Shown piece after piece: positions 36,960-49,586 of a stretch of DNA of 64,000 nucleotides; position 1 is the first letter of the stretch, and every line of letters starts with the position of its first letter. The notes under the pieces were generated by a model. That model was given only the letters and a program-made list of their open reading frames with translations. It was not told where the DNA came from and did no database searches. Origin of the DNA: Papaver somniferum (lineage: Eukaryota; Streptophyta; Magnoliopsida; Ranunculales; Papaveraceae); contig NC_039363.1 of assembly GCF_003573695.1 (NCBI RefSeq), positions 162,208,747 through 162,272,746 of the forward strand, given 5' to 3'. The translations under genes were made by a program, and so were the position numbers.

Positions 36960-37191
36960 TGTTACAGGGCCTACGACCCATGGATGGGCTGTCCAACTAG
37001 ATTCCTAGGGTTGTATATAAGGGAAACTATGTAATGATTCTACACTACTCCCCTAATAATATTGTTCTTCTCCTTCCTCTTATCTTCCATGTTTCATCTA
37101 TAATTCTCCTAAAACATAATATATTTATTTAGTGAGAGAGCTATCCCTTATCTCTCAAAATGGGTTGGCAATAACTTTTACCCTCTTTACA
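36960..37191 (+). mobile_element. Short copia 3' LTR upstream of NEMF
   Basis: It begins TGTTACAGGGCCTACG and has its own TATA-like TTGTATATAAGGG (37011-37023). The right end is not certain; ends at CA near 37169 or 37191 are possible. It lies about 240-470 bp upstream of the NEMF start codon. Confidence 0.55.
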
Positions 37192-37289
37192 AGATCAATA
37201 CATACTCCCCCACACCACCATCAGCGGTGTTTCCTTTTCCCTGAGTAGATGATTCTTTCTCCCGGTCTAGGAGGAAGAATTGAAGCTTG

Positions 37290-37297
37290 TATATAAG
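37290..37297 (+). promoter_or_regulatory. Candidate TATA box of the NEMF gene
   Basis: TATATAAG lies about 135 bp before the ATG, followed by a leader without upstream ATG-rich reading frames that I could see. The nearby LTR has another TATA-like box at 37013, so the start site could be either. Confidence 0.45.
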
Positions 37298-37430
37298 AAG
37301 CAAGCCCTAGTATTCTTTGTCAATTATCTACTGCTTCCGACCGTGAATCTGTTGATTTTACGCAAGAGTCTGTCTCTGGAGATCATAAAAGAGTTGAATC
37401 CTAGAACATAACAATAATAATTCCCAAATA

Positions 37431-40400
37431 ATGGTGAAGGTTCGAATGAACACGGCCGATGTGGCCGCAGAAGTCAAGTGTTTGAGAAAATTGATTGGAA
37501 TGAGATGTTCCAACGTCTATGATCTTAATCCCAAGGTTTGTTTCAATTCCTCCTTCTTAAACCCTAATTTTAAATCATATTTAAACTGGAGAATTTTCTT
37601 TGACAATTTGAGTTGCTGCAGACATATATGTTCAAGTTAATGAATAGCAGTGGAGTTACTGAATCTGGAGAAAGTGAAAAGGTTTTGTTGTTAATGGAAA
37701 GTGGTGTTCGTTTACATACAACTGAGTACGTCAGGGACAAAAGTACCACACCATCTGGTTTTACTCTCAAATTGAGAAAGCATATACGTACACGAAGGCT
37801 TGAAGATGTTCGTCAGCTTGGATATGATCGGGTATGCATTTACATATATGCTTTTCTGTTAATTATTTTAGAATGTTAGGTGCTACTTGTTGTTGATCAA
37901 TTTTGTTTGTTTTTGTGCTTTAGATTGTTCTCTTTCAATTTGGGCTGGGTGCCAATGCACATTATGTTATATTGGAGCTTTATGCGCAAGGAAATATAAT
38001 CCTTACAGATTCTGAATTTGTAGTTATGACGCTTCTTCGATCACACAGGTTTTGAAATTTCATATTCTATCTGATATTGTTTTGGATTTTCTTATTATGA
38101 GATTCCAATGGAGGAAATGCTTATGAAACCAATAATGGGTTTTAGCAGTTACATAAATCATAACTATTGCTGGTTTTACAAAATTGTTCTCACTGGTCCA
38201 ACTCACAAAGTAATTTGTGCAACTGCTCCGACTAATGATATATGTAGCAGCAACATAGTCCTGTAAAAGAGATTAAGATCCAAAATTCTCGTGGCTGGTA
38301 ACTTTTCACTGACTGCAGGGATGATGATAAAGGTCTGGCTATCATGTCTCGCCATCCCTATCCAGTCGAGGCTTGTCGTCTTTTTACAAGAACTACTGCC
38401 ACGAAGCTGCAAGAAGTACTTACCTCTTTTAATGAAGCTGATAACAAGGATGCAGTTGAGGGTAATGGCGGCAGTAATGATGCTTCTAATACATCTACAG
38501 AAAACCATGGTAATCGTAAAAATATAAAGCCGTCGGATGCCAACAAAAATGCTAATGATGGCGGTCGCTCTAAACAAGCTACATTGAAAGTGGTCCTTGG
38601 GGAGGCATTGGGTTATGGTCCTGCACTTTCTGAGCATATCATATTAGATGTTGGGCTGACTCCGAACACGAAAGTTGGGAATGATTGCAGAGTGGATGAT
38701 AATACTATTCGGCTTTTGATTGAAGCTGTTGCCAAGTTTGAGGATTGGCTTGAGGACATCATATCAGGAGAGAAAGTTCCCGAAGGATATATATTAATGC
38801 AAAAGGGGAAGAAAGAGATTTTACCAGCTGAAGAAGGAACTTCTAGCAAGGTTATAAGATGGTTCTGTTTACGTAATTTATGTAATTGTAGCCTGAAAAT
38901 AAGTTTCAAACAACTTATCCCTACCCCCTATTGTGTAGCCCTCTCATTTTTTCTTTTTTCGTGTTGGTGCTACTGCAGGTCTATGATGAATTTTGCCCTA
39001 TTTTACTGAACCAGCTCAAGTCAAGGGAATCTATGAAATTTGAAACATTTGATGCTGCACTGGATGAGTTCTATAGTAAAATTGAAAGTCAAAGGTCAGA
39101 ACAACAACAAAAGACTAAAGAGGGGTCTGCGGTACAGAAGCTTAACAAAATACGCCTGGATCAGGTATCATTGTTTCTTTGCTTTTAATACATTGTTTTT
39201 TTGTATCTATTTTGGCTGTCTTTTAAGTGTTGTATGGAGCATGATCTGCTATCTGTCTTCTGGCCTCTAAGTTGCGTCATACCGCTTGTGTTTGTTGTTG
39301 GCTCAATATGAGTGAATTAGCGTTGTTGTCATTTTCTAGAGTCTTGGTTTGGATACTTTAACCTCTTAATAAAAAAAATATTCTCTACAGTGCAGCATGA
39401 ATTTGTACAACAAATTGTTCAAGTAGCTAGCTTTGTTAGTGTGCTTGTTCACACGTTAATTGTTTTTTCTCTATCATAGGAAAATCGTGTTCATGCATTG
39501 AAGAAGGAAGTTGACCGGTGCATAACAATGGCAGAATTGATCGAATACAACCTAGAAGATGTGGATTCAGCTATTTTAGCCGTTCGTGTAGCTCTTGCAA
39601 ATGGAATGAACTGGGATGATCTTGCTCGTATGGTGAAAGAAGAGAAAAAATCCGGGAATCCTGTAGCTGGGCTCATTGATAAGCTTCATCTTGAAAGAAA
39701 TAGCATGACATTGCTGCTGAGCAACAACCTTGATGAAATGGATGATGAAGAAAAAACAAGCCCTGTTGATAAGGTAATACTTGAAGTTGGGGGTTTGCCT
39801 GTATAAACACCCACACAATTTGCTTTCTGAAGGCTTATATATTAGTGACCACGAGTTTACACGCATCAATTTTCACTTAAAAAATGCAAAATATATATGG
39901 AGGTTTTCTAGCAGCTTTGAGCCTACAAAAATGCCAGGAACATATTTTTAATAATGTTTTCTTCTTTCTACAACATATGCACATATTGATAGACATTTCA
40001 TATTAATTTTGTGAAGATTTAATGGATCAAGTATTTGCAGCTCTATACTACTGACACTTGTTAATCATTCTTTTCGTTCCAGGTAGAAGTTGATTTGTCA
40101 CTCTCAGCACATGCCAATGCACGGCGGTGGTATGAACAGAAAAAAAAGCAGGAGAGTAAACAGGAGAAGACCGTTACAGCCCATGAGAAAGCATTCAAAG
40201 CAGCTGAGAGGAAGACCCGTCTCCAACTTTCACAGGTATGTTTGTCATATATTTGTGGTGCTAAACATGATACTTTGTTTGTTCTGCCATAAGTAATGGG
40301 TATAAAGTCAATATGATCATTCAATGACCAAAGACGGCTCGAAGTTGATAATGACACTCTTACAAGACAATAAAAAAAGAGGACTGTCATTATGCCATTA

Positions 40401-43400
40401 AAAACTGTTCAAAACTATTTGTGTTGGTTATGGTTCTGGCTGTTATATGGTGATGTATACTGGTACGACAAGTTACCTGCCTTTAGTTGCCTTGCTCTTT
40501 TGAGCAGTAGTATGGTAATCCTATATCTTGAGCATTAGTATGGTGATGTATACGTCCTTGCATGGTCATGTTCATGGGTCATGTTATTTTTCTGGTTATT
40601 TTAACATTGGTTGGGAATATTTTATTATATGAGAGGTGTACACTGTTTACACTTAAGGGATCATCAAGTCATTTGGTTTCTGGCTTATTCTCTGCATACT
40701 GTTGTTCTGCAGGAAAAGACTGTTGCTGCAATTTCACATATGCGCAAAGTTCACTGGTTTGAGAAGTTCAATTGGTTCATCAGCAGTGAAAATTATCTGG
40801 TTATTAGTGGTCGTGATGCTCAACAGAATGAGATTATTGTGAAGCGGTACATGTCAAAAGGAGACCTGTAAGTAGTTATTTACACATGTACATGTTTTCA
40901 TATAACCATAATTAGGCATCTCAGATTATTTACATATTGAAAATGTCAGAGTATGATCATATGAAAACAAGCGCATTTATGGACAAACCAAGTCTTTTTT
41001 TCTCTTTTGTTTTGTTCCCATTCTTTTTTGGCATGCCAAATCTAACATTTCAGTTGTATAAATTTCTTTTTGATAATGGACAGGTATGTGCACGCAGAAT
41101 TACATGGAGCATCCAGTACTGTGATAAAAAATCACAAACCAGAGAATCCAGTACCTCCTCTTACACTAAATCAAGCTGGTTGTTTCACTGTAAGTTTGTG
41201 TCCTAGCGAATACGCCTTCAACATTCATGGATTGTTTGGTTGGCGGGAAGGGAATTATATTCCCTGGAATCCTATTCCCAAAAGAGGGGAATCCTATACC
41301 CGCCACCCCCCAATGGGTATATGATTCCCTTACTTTTTGGGAATCCTATTCCTGACCGCTCTTTAATCCAATTTACCAAATATGGGAATTGAATTGTATT
41401 CCCAGGAAACTGATTCCATTCCCCCCAACCAAACACGCCATCAGTTACATTGTTAATCCTACTTTTTTGTATGAATATTTTTTATCATTAAGTTATTGTA
41501 TATCAGAATAGGCCGATTACATGATTATGGTCTTTATAGTTTAATTCTGTCTGTAGGTCTGCCACAGTGCTGCATGGGATTCAAAGATTGTAACAAGTGC
41601 TTGGTGGGTTTATCCTCACCAAGTCAGTAAAACCGCACCAACTGGAGAATATCTTACAGTTGGCAGTTTTATGATTCGTGGAAAGAAGAATTTTCTTCCT
41701 CCACACCCTCTCGTAATGGGCTTCGGAATCTTGTTTCGGTTGGATGAGAGCTCCTTGGGGTCACATTTAAATGAAAGAAGGGTAAGAGGCGAGGAGGAAG
41801 AATTGCTTGAGACTGAAGAGTTGGAATCTCTTAAAGAAATTCCTAATTCTGAGATGGAGAACGAAGTCGCAGCTGTTAACAACCTTTCAAATGCAGTGGC
41901 AGATGATGCTAGACCAAAAGTTGGGGGCATAACAGTAGTTGGTTCAGCTAAACTTAGTGAAAGTGACAGTTTCTCCACTTCCAACAAGCATGAAGATTTG
42001 ATTGAAGACAAAAGCTTGCCGTCCATATCACCTCAACTTGAGGATCTGATTGATAGGGCTCTTGGGATTGGAACTGCTAATGTGGCTGGTAAAACTCATG
42101 TGCCTTCTCAAGTAAATTTGGTGAAGGATCATACAACCAATGAGCACATAACTGAAGTTAAGGAAAAGGCTCATATTTCTAAAGCTGAAAGAAGAAAGCT
42201 CAAGAAAGGGGAGACAAATACTAGTGCTGATGCAACTATTGAGCACAAAAGGGAAGACCCAAAAGACAATAGCCTTTCAGGCACTCAGTCAGATAAGAAT
42301 GTCCAAAATTCGAAGACTTCTGTTGGAAAAATCAGTCGTGGGCAGAAGGGAAAACTCAAAAAGATCAAGGAGAAGTATGCTGAACAGGATGAGGAAGAAC
42401 GTAAAATTCGTATGGCTTTACTAGCGGTGAGTTATAATTGTTTGATATTAATATCTGTTGTTTTTTGAGTTATAATTATCTATTATGGTGGTATTATTTA
42501 TGACACTTTTGTTGAATGTGATTGGTGGGAACTTCATCCATCTTATATTGGGTGTTCTGGGTTGTCATCTAGTACAAGGTTGGATCTTGTTGACCTACAA
42601 TACATGGAAGTCATAAAAAAATCTAACTCATGTTGTAACCCTTCAATCTTTACAACCTAGTCAAATATTAAGGTTTACGAACATACAGTTTCCAATCTAT
42701 TATTTTTTAAACTGACATTGTTTAAAAACTTTCAGTCCTCTGGAAAAGTAGTCAAGCAGGAGAAAGATACCCAGGAAGGAAGGACTGTCTCTGTAGATCA
42801 GAAGAAATCAGCTGGTATGTTTCCCTAAGTTTTGCTAGTTGAAGGACTGATAATACTTGCTCATTTGATCTGTTGTTATCTTAATGTCTAATCATTCAGG
42901 TCAGATGTCATCAAGTTGATTCTGGTAGTTATTGAGAGTCCTTTCTGATCATAAGGATTTTACTATCATAGTGGATGAATTATGTTTTCCAGAGTATTCT
43001 ATAGCATGTTATGGTTGTTTGTTAACTGCAAGATCCTTTATTTCAAGTCAATTACCTGACTTCTCTTTTCTTTTTTCTTGTCAAGTCTAAAGTGATTGTA
43101 TTGACTAGATCACAAATATTTTATTTGTACAGTGTCAGGCCCAGATGATGCTTCAAAAATATGCTATAAATGCAAAAAACCAGGTCATCTATCCCGTGAT
43201 TGTCAGGAACATCCTGAGGAAACTAAGCATGTCAAGGAAGTTTTGCATAAGCACTCAAACTATGGTGGTCTTAGAGATAATTCAGAAGCAGTTGAAAACA
43301 TTGGCAGTGAGTTGGACAAGGTTGCGATGGAAGAAGATGACATAAATGAGATTGGTGAAGAAGAGAAGGAGAGGTTAAACGATGTGGATTACTTGACTGG

Positions 43401-43936
43401 AAATCCATTGCCGAACGACATTCTGTTGTACGGTGTCCCTGTTTGTGGTCCTTATAATGCAGTACAATCTTATAAGTATCGGGTGAAGATAATTCCAGGA
43501 ACTGCAAAGAAAGGAAAAGGTATGAGAATCTCTTAGTTCTGTTGTGTGAATGTCAAATAAACATGTACTTTTCATAGGTAATCGTACTTGAAAGTATAAA
43601 GTTAATATTTCTTTTTCTTTTGAGTAAGGTTATTTGTTTTAGCTAGACATAAATTTATCACAGCATTCAGTAAAACATGGTAAATCCGTGGACCATATTC
43701 ACGAATTCTAATGCTTGTATGGTTTTAATTTTCTCCTTTCAGCCGCTAAAGCAGCAATGAATTTGTTCGGGCACATGACCGAAGCAACAACCAGGGAAAA
43801 GGAACTCATGAAAGCGTGTACCGATCCAGAGTTACATGCTGCACTTCTTAGTAACGTGAAGGTTGCGTCTGCAGGACTCACCCAATTGAAGCAGCAGCAA
43901 AAGAAAGGAAAGAAAGCCAGCAAGAAAGGAGGCTAG
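37431..43936 (+). CDS. NEMF: NEMF/Rqc2 homologue, ribosome quality control factor (13 exons, 1131 aa)
   Basis: NEMF/Rqc2 binds 60S subunits carrying stalled peptidyl-tRNA, stabilises the ubiquitin ligase Listerin there, and in studied species adds C-terminal tails. Exons: 37431-37535, 37622-37831, 37924-38048, 38319-38850, 38979-39164, 39480-39773, 40083-40235, 40713-40867, 41084-41189, 41557-42426, 42736-42814, 43133-43519, 43743-43936. All introns are GT-AG; total 3396 nt, in frame. NFACT-N is at the start ([15 protein letters not shown]); D10, D104 and R105 match residues needed for tailing in yeast Rqc2. Then come a coiled-coil middle (about 385-535), NFACT-R (about 550-660; [32 protein letters not shown]), an acidic/lysine-rich linker, a CCHC knuckle [14 protein letters not shown] (about 949-962) and NFACT-C ([21 protein letters not shown]). 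The knuckle occurs in the Arabidopsis homologue (EMB1441). Intact. Confidence 0.95.
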
Positions 43937-44155
43937 CAAAGTTTCTTTTTTGTCTCCTTTCTTGCCTCAGCCATAATGTCCTACCAGGAGTTTCTCTTTC
44001 CCCTGTATTTCTGGATGATGGGTTTAGAAAGGATGGTTAGAGAACTAGATAAGTTAGAAAAAGGTTGATTACTTAGTTTTGCTGTAAATGGATCTTGTAA
44101 TTGTATTGTAGTTTGATCCTACAGATAATAATCTTTGAATGACATCGTATAGAAC
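43937..44155 (+). other. NEMF 3' untranslated region (approximate)
   Basis: AT-rich stretch after the TAG with AATAAT at about 44127, a plausible polyadenylation signal. The end is an estimate. Confidence 0.4.
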
Positions 44156-44479
44156 TGAATTTCGATATATGTAAGTGCGCAAGAAGGGACAATGTGCACC
44201 TCTGCAGTTGTTTAAATATTGCTTAGTGTCATATCCACAGACGAACCAATCTGTCCCTTGGGATATCTAACAATTCTCTAGAGTGAGATACGAGCTAGGG
44301 ATTTCTCTTCTGGGAAGAATTTAGGGTCTGGTCAGGACTCAGGTGGTGATTGGATAATCGATCCAGGGATCCTCCAATTAAGCCAATGGGTGTAAGGTTT
44401 TAACGCAGACACCCGAAGACAGTAGCATACACAAATTTAGATTCTAGATTAGAATTGCTGGACTTAAGTTCCGAGTATT
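44156..44479. other. Intergenic, no gene seen
   Basis: No ORF or domain recognised. It may include the upstream part of the LINE relic that follows. Confidence 0.4.
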
Positions 44480-44710
44480 GGATAGTTGAAACGCTATTCC
44501 AGATGGCTGAAGCAAGACTGACTGTTCGAGTAGAGCTGGTCATTATGCTATAGTCTTGGATGATATTTTGGTTGCAACATTAGGGTCATGCTTTCTTGGT
44601 CAATAATACTTGTGGGAAGCCTCCTCCCTATTGTATCACTGCAAAGTGATTGGTCATCGTGGGTTCGACAGACTTCAAAATTCAGGCAGAATAATGATCA
44701 ACAGAAAAAG
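44480..44710 (+). pseudogene. Possible LINE ORF1 zinc-knuckle relic
   Basis: With frameshifts the plus strand gives GHYA, VLDDILVATL and then PPPYC, HCKVIGHRGFDRLQ. This resembles the end of the DUF4283-type LINE ORF1 protein (GHYARVLVDIDL ... YCxxCKVIGHxxxxC). Too decayed to be coding; resemblance is by eye and short. Confidence 0.4.
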
Positions 44711-46680
44711 GTTGCCGGAGACTGTTGCACCGGAGGATACTGGAGCGAAAATAACCTAGGATGTAGATGGGGAAGAGGAATCTTCCCAAACCTACAATAA
44801 TAAGGGCCTTTCATGTCAGTTCGTTTGAATGATTGAATCTACTGGTAAGGATGTTGATATGGGCCGAGGTCCGTTTGAAAACAACAGATGCAGATTTACA
44901 ATCACAGAGACGCAGACACCATGGCACAAGCTGCATGCTGGCTCCAGCCGTAATACTGTTGGCCACGGCAACAGCATGTCCCGTGGTGTGACACCAGACA
45001 CTCACCTTTTTACTCCTGGAAGGGGTGCCAAGCAGGAAAGAAGCATGTAGTTTTTTTCTTTTGTGGAGATGTCCAAAAGATTTTCCATGAACCCAGGTAA
45101 TTTAACTAGTCTGTCGTTGCTAGTTACAAAGATGCCCTTGTACTGCACCGACCTAGTCATTCAATTTAATGCGAGAAAGTGCATGGTCGTAAACATAAAA
45201 TATTGCTATCAATTGGTTACAACATCTCTTCTTTGAGTTATCAGCTGCCCCATGCTATATAATAAAACATGTTCCAGTACTCAGAATAGTAGTACAAAAT
45301 TTATGCAAGGGCTTTGGTTTATTTTATATATACATGATGCAGTTGGCTAGTTTCCCTGGTAAGTCTCTCGAAAATGCTACATTCCCCCAACCCCCAGCCA
45401 CAAAGAAGAATCAAGAATCCTTTTCCCCATAACGTGTCTCAAGGGACCAAGGGTACTGGGTGCCAGAACCACCACAGCCCCCCTGAGGGACGAAGGGTTT
45501 AGATGGGTGCTATGTAATGGCGAAAAATGGTGGGGGAAAGTTTCTGACCAAGTGCTGTTAAATCGTCTGCATCATAAGAAGAAAGATCGATCAAGGGTTT
45601 TAAACACTACACACAGATTGTTGCAACAATACTTGCGTTGAGGAGGACCTTCCTTACATATTCAGTGTACATCTAGTCTGTTCTACAGTCTACTCAACTT
45701 GTTAGCCCATAAGTGGATAATATAAGGAATGGTTTTCCATTTTCCATAGCAGAGTGTTTTGAACTTTGGATCTTATAGCAGAGAACAGAAACCCTAATGC
45801 ATCGAACTCGAACTCATGTAGGGAACACGGAACACGTGCAGGGGCACCAAACTTAATAGGCAGACTTCAAATTACAACAATCTTAGATTTGCACACTAAT
45901 TATATCCCTATCCCTATACCTAGCCCTACTTCCTTTTCTTTTTACACAAATGGATTGCGTAGCCCTACTTCTTTTTTACACATATGGATTGCTGATTCTC
46001 TGAAGCCAAATAAGTCATACACAGATACTCGACGGATCACATTGCCAATTATTATAGTCGGATTTGCTGCATGAAAGCTATGGTTGTTCAGGTGGTTAAG
46101 GAAACATCTGGGCAGCAAAGTTGGCGAGAGGGCATGCACAAATGGGTGGGCGGGGTACTTCATTAGAAAAATACCTGAATGATGGTGCGGCCAAAAATAA
46201 CAAGAAGATCTGTAGAGTGATCAGTGATGATGATGTTTCAGCTCCATTTCCAGCTCTGGCTCTGTCCTCTATAATTAGAAGCACATTAAACCACACCTAA
46301 AGAGAGATCCAACTATTTTCTCCAGCAGATCACAACAACAAAAGAAAGACCAAAGAGAAGATGATGCAACATTCTGGGGATGATGCTATTTGTATGCAAA
46401 TCCACGAAATTCAAACCTTTATATTTAAGTCGAACAGTTTCAAGTGATCATTACTACTCTAACAGTAACAACAGTCAAAGCTCAAAGGGATTTTCAGAGA
46501 ACTCAATACACAGTTTGCTGAAGTTCTTGTAAGCTTTAGTAACTTCTGCATAACATGTAGTCTGCTATTCGGATTGGTCGATAGAAGAATAAAACATTCA
46601 GCAACCATCGCCTCCAAAGCTCCTGAGTAAATTCATCTCCTTCAGGTGTCCACAGATTTCAGTGAAGCAGACTAATTTGA
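44711..46680. other. Intergenic between convergent NEMF and TAF8
   Basis: No supported gene. The longest ORFs (about 100 codons at 45766) are rich in Ser/Pro/Thr without a domain. The part near 46400-46680 may belong to the TAF8 3' side. Confidence 0.4.
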
Positions 46681-47313
46681 GGTGTCCAAAAATCTCCCAG
46701 TCACTGAATCTAGAGCCCAAATATCGTGGTCAATATCGTCTTGTAAGGAGGAATTGGAAGCCTAGAGTAGATATGCAAAAAAGGAATTAAGAAAAAATCA
46801 GAATATTATAAACTTGTTTTCGCAAAAACGACAAACTGGAGCTTTAGTGGGAACTTCTTCTAGTACCTCGAGGTACTACTTAAGTTTTAAATTTTTTTGA
46901 GATGCTATGATCACTTGTCATAATGACAAGTGACGTGACTCCAGATTAACTGTCTGTTGGAGTAAAGCAATTAGTGCTTTATCAGCAGAACAATGAACTG
47001 TAGAGGTAACCTCAAACAGGATGAATCTATGGAATGTAGGCGGATTTCAAGAAGTCTTCTGCAAGGAGAGAACATCTTCATTATATGGATAGAACAAAAA
47101 GTTATCAGCTAGTAAAAATTGAAGATGAATATATACTACTAAAACAATCATATAGCCAAGTAAATGCATTCTACTGAAAAAATTGAAGATACAAGTAAGA
47201 AGGATTACCTTAAGGGTATCATCCACAAATCTAAATTCTAATAAGTTGAAGTTTCTCAAGCCTTAGAAAATAGGTGGATTCAGGAAGATTGAGAATAGTG
47301 AACATGTTTAGCG
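46681..47313 (-). other. TAF8 3' flank, possible untranslated region
   Basis: This AT-rich region lies downstream of the TAF8 stop codon on the minus strand. No protein is recognisable. I cannot place the polyadenylation site. Confidence 0.35.
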
Positions 47314-48312
47314 TCAACTTCTTAAGCGATTCACATGTAAATGGAGCATCCTTTGTTTCTTCGCAAATCCAAGTTTAAAATTCACAACTGGTCTCTTGTT
47401 TGGAAGAACTTTATTATCAGAATCCCGAGTTTCACAGCTCACACCGTTTGATGCTTCAATCGCTGGAACGAAAACATCCAATACAGAAGTCTGATTTTTA
47501 TCCGGTATTGCTTCCTTTGAAACCCTAGCAGGAATAGTAAAAGAGGTATCCATCTCCCCTGACTGCAAAGGGGGAGCCAGATACGGATTACTGTCTGCAG
47601 CATGCTTTGCTTTAGCAGCATCTCCTGGGTCAGTCGATGTGGTTGCAACTAAACCATTACCTGCCAATCTCTGATGCAGGTTCAGTAAAGACCATTCTGC
47701 TTTCTTATGCTGTCTCAATTCTTCAATTCTATGATTTTTCTCCACAAGACGGTCATTTTCTCTTTCGCTTGACACTGGAGAGTGAATGTAAGTGTGACGA
47801 TCAGGAAATGCAGGCAGCCAATTAGGAATATGTTCTCCCTCTGGGATCTCACTCATCTGCAAAAAGCTTGGTGTTGGTTTCCGATGTTTGTTTACTGGAA
47901 ATTGAGGAACCGGCCTAGCAAATGGAATTTCCTCTGTGCAGTTCACAAACTGAATGATTTCGGTGACTGTGCCTGAACTTGTAGAGCACCGATTAATATC
48001 CGAAGCACCAATAAAACCATGGGAAGATCCCAGATCTTCCAATCCTTGGATTATGTCAAAGACATTACATTCCGTTCTATCAGCCAAATTCGCATAAAAG
48101 TGTGCAGTCTTTCCGAGCTCACAAAGGTAACGAATAGCGATATCAGATAGAGACTCGAGGGCCGACTGCTGAAAACTCTGAAACCCATAGGTTTCACATA
48201 TTTGTGCAACTGCAATTCTCGCAATTGCTAATCCAAATTCATCACTTCCTCCTGATTTCTTCTTCGAATCATGTTCCTTCTCTTTTCCGGTATCTCCACT
48301 TCCATCGGTCAT
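47314..48312 (-). CDS. TAF8: TFIID subunit 8 (TAF8), 332 aa
   Basis: TAF8 pairs with TAF10 through its histone fold and, with TAF2, helps build the promoter-binding complex TFIID in the nucleus. The coding region is one open exon. Residues about 25-95 form the bromodomain-associated histone fold (EFGLAIARIAVAQICETYGF, SALESLSDIAIRYLCELGK, NVFDIIQGLEDLG). Residues 129-175 form the conserved TAF8 C-terminal block (IPFARPVPQFPV, SEIPEGEHIPNWLPAFPDRH). The remainder is a low-complexity tail ending in FKLGFAKKQRMLHL. Length fits plant TAF8 (about 350 aa). Start at 48312 is preceded by an A/T-rich leader and gives a charged N-terminus usual for the family. No defects seen. Confidence 0.93.
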   Translation of the reverse strand: MTDGSGDTGKEKEHDSKKKSGGSDEFGLAIARIAVAQICETYGFQSFQQSALESLSDIAIRYLCELGKTAHFYANLADRTECNVFDIIQGLEDLGSSHGFIGASDINRCSTSSGTVTEIIQFVNCTEEIPFARPVPQFPVNKHRKPTPSFLQMSEIPEGEHIPNWLPAFPDRHTYIHSPVSSERENDRLVEKNHRIEELRQHKKAEWSLLNLHQRLAGNGLVATTSTDPGDAAKAKHAADSNPYLAPPLQSGEMDTSFTIPARVSKEAIPDKNQTSVLDVFVPAIEASNGVSCETRDSDNKVLPNKRPVVNFKLGFAKKQRMLHLHVNRLRS

Positions 48313-48733
48313 GTTTAAAATTATAGAACACTTTTAACTAATGTCAATTAGTTCCAAAAAGAAAAAATAACATCTTTTTCCCGAATTAGGTTTTACCCCA
48401 CAATCCCAACATTGGTACAAGAACCCTGTTCCTAAAACTTAACAAATCATACAAAAAATAAAATTGACGAAACCTAGAGAAAAGTTCTAGGTAATAAAAG
48501 ATTGGGGAATGAATTGTGTGATCGAAGTTGCTGAAACAAAACACTTTGAACACTAAAGCAGACAACTTTAAGGGAAAAACAGTAGTCTCACCAGTGATTC
48601 TTACAGCTCCAATTGAAATCACCTCTGATGGAAACGGCGACTGATTTTCTAGGGTTTTAAAACTGACAGAAAAAAAGAAAGAAAGAAAACGGCCTGTGAA
48701 AACTGGGAAGGAGGAGAAGTAGTGGGGTGGGGG
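48313..48733 (-). other. TAF8 5' leader, probably with an intron
   Basis: On the minus strand a strong donor-like AGCT|GTAAGAATC lies at about 48604, and an acceptor-like ACATTAG near 48337, just before the start codon. This suggests a 5' UTR intron of about 265 bp. Splicing not proven. Confidence 0.45.
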
Positions 48734-48745
48734 ATATATATATAG
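48734..48745 (-). promoter_or_regulatory. Candidate TATA box of TAF8
   Basis: CTATATATATATCC on the minus strand, about 420 bp before the ATG and upstream of a purine-rich leader. Confidence 0.5.
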
Positions 48746-48982
48746 AGAATGAAAACGGAGATGTAAAGTTGGAAACCCCTTAACCGTGCGATGGTGGGCC
48801 CGCGACAGAGTTGAGAGTTGCCCTTTTGGACAAATGTGGTTTAGGCAATATGCCTAAGATTTACCTATTTCCCATCCACATTTTTGGGAGATCCCACATC
48901 ACTAAACAAATCTATTTTTGTTCAACTCTTCCTAAGAAGGCTTAGTCCTGTGGAGTGGTAATCTAGCAGCTAGATTAGCAGT

Positions 48983-49286
48983 CACTACAAGAAACTTAAT
49001 ATATTGCAGCACCCAATAGTTATGGCATAAATCCCTATTAGTGTCGCGTTAACCTATGTAGTAAGAAGTCTTTTGATGCACCCAATCTTTATTGCTGCAA
49101 CAAGTGATTATACTTTTTTGCCACATTCTTTGTTACAGTTGTGTGGCATAAGTTTCATTTTGCAGCAGTAAATTATAGCTTTTAGCTGCAACTGAAAAGT
49201 ACTGTGACTAGAAATTTGCTTTTGCAACACCTATATTGAAGGTGTGGTAATATATGGTGTATCAATAGATAAATTTTCTTATAGTG
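48983..49286. mobile_element. CACTA-type MITE 1 (304 bp)
   Basis: Terminal inverted repeats are CACTACAAGAAA and TTTTCTTATAGTG, flanked by 3-bp duplications AGT (48980-48982 and 49287-49289). This is the CACTA superfamily pattern. No coding capacity. It is about 90% similar by eye to the copy at 51499-51812. Confidence 0.88.
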
Positions 49287-49289
49287 AGT

Positions 49290-49581
49290 CCACGTCAGGT
49301 AGGACAACCTCCTAAATCTTATGGAAGTTCTAATCTAGCTTGCTAGTCATAGAATAAAATAGCGCTTGACCAGTACACATTTGGTGAATATTCATGGCAG
49401 ATCCAATCTATATTCCTTTCATGTGTTATTTAGCTAAATAAAATGCGGGAAAAAGATTTATCTCTTTGACTGAATAAACTGGTGCTTCAGTGGGACCGGT
49501 TGGGACTAATTTTGTGAAGAGAAAACTCATTAAAAATACGGACTTGACTACACTATTTGGCGTGTTGTACACTTGCACTTG
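49290..49581. other. Intergenic spacer
   Basis: Non-coding; nothing recognised. Its right edge is the target site of the solo LTR. Confidence 0.4.
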
Positions 49582-49586
49582 AATAG
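49582..49586. repeat. Target site duplication AATAG (left) of solo LTR
   Basis: Matches 53032-53036. Confidence 0.8.

Noticed and set aside
38203..38637. 144-codon minus-strand ORF within NEMF
   Set aside because: Shadow of NEMF exon 4 and the preceding intron.
45766..46074. 102-codon ORF between NEMF and TAF8
   Set aside because: Low-complexity, no domain, no splice or promoter context.
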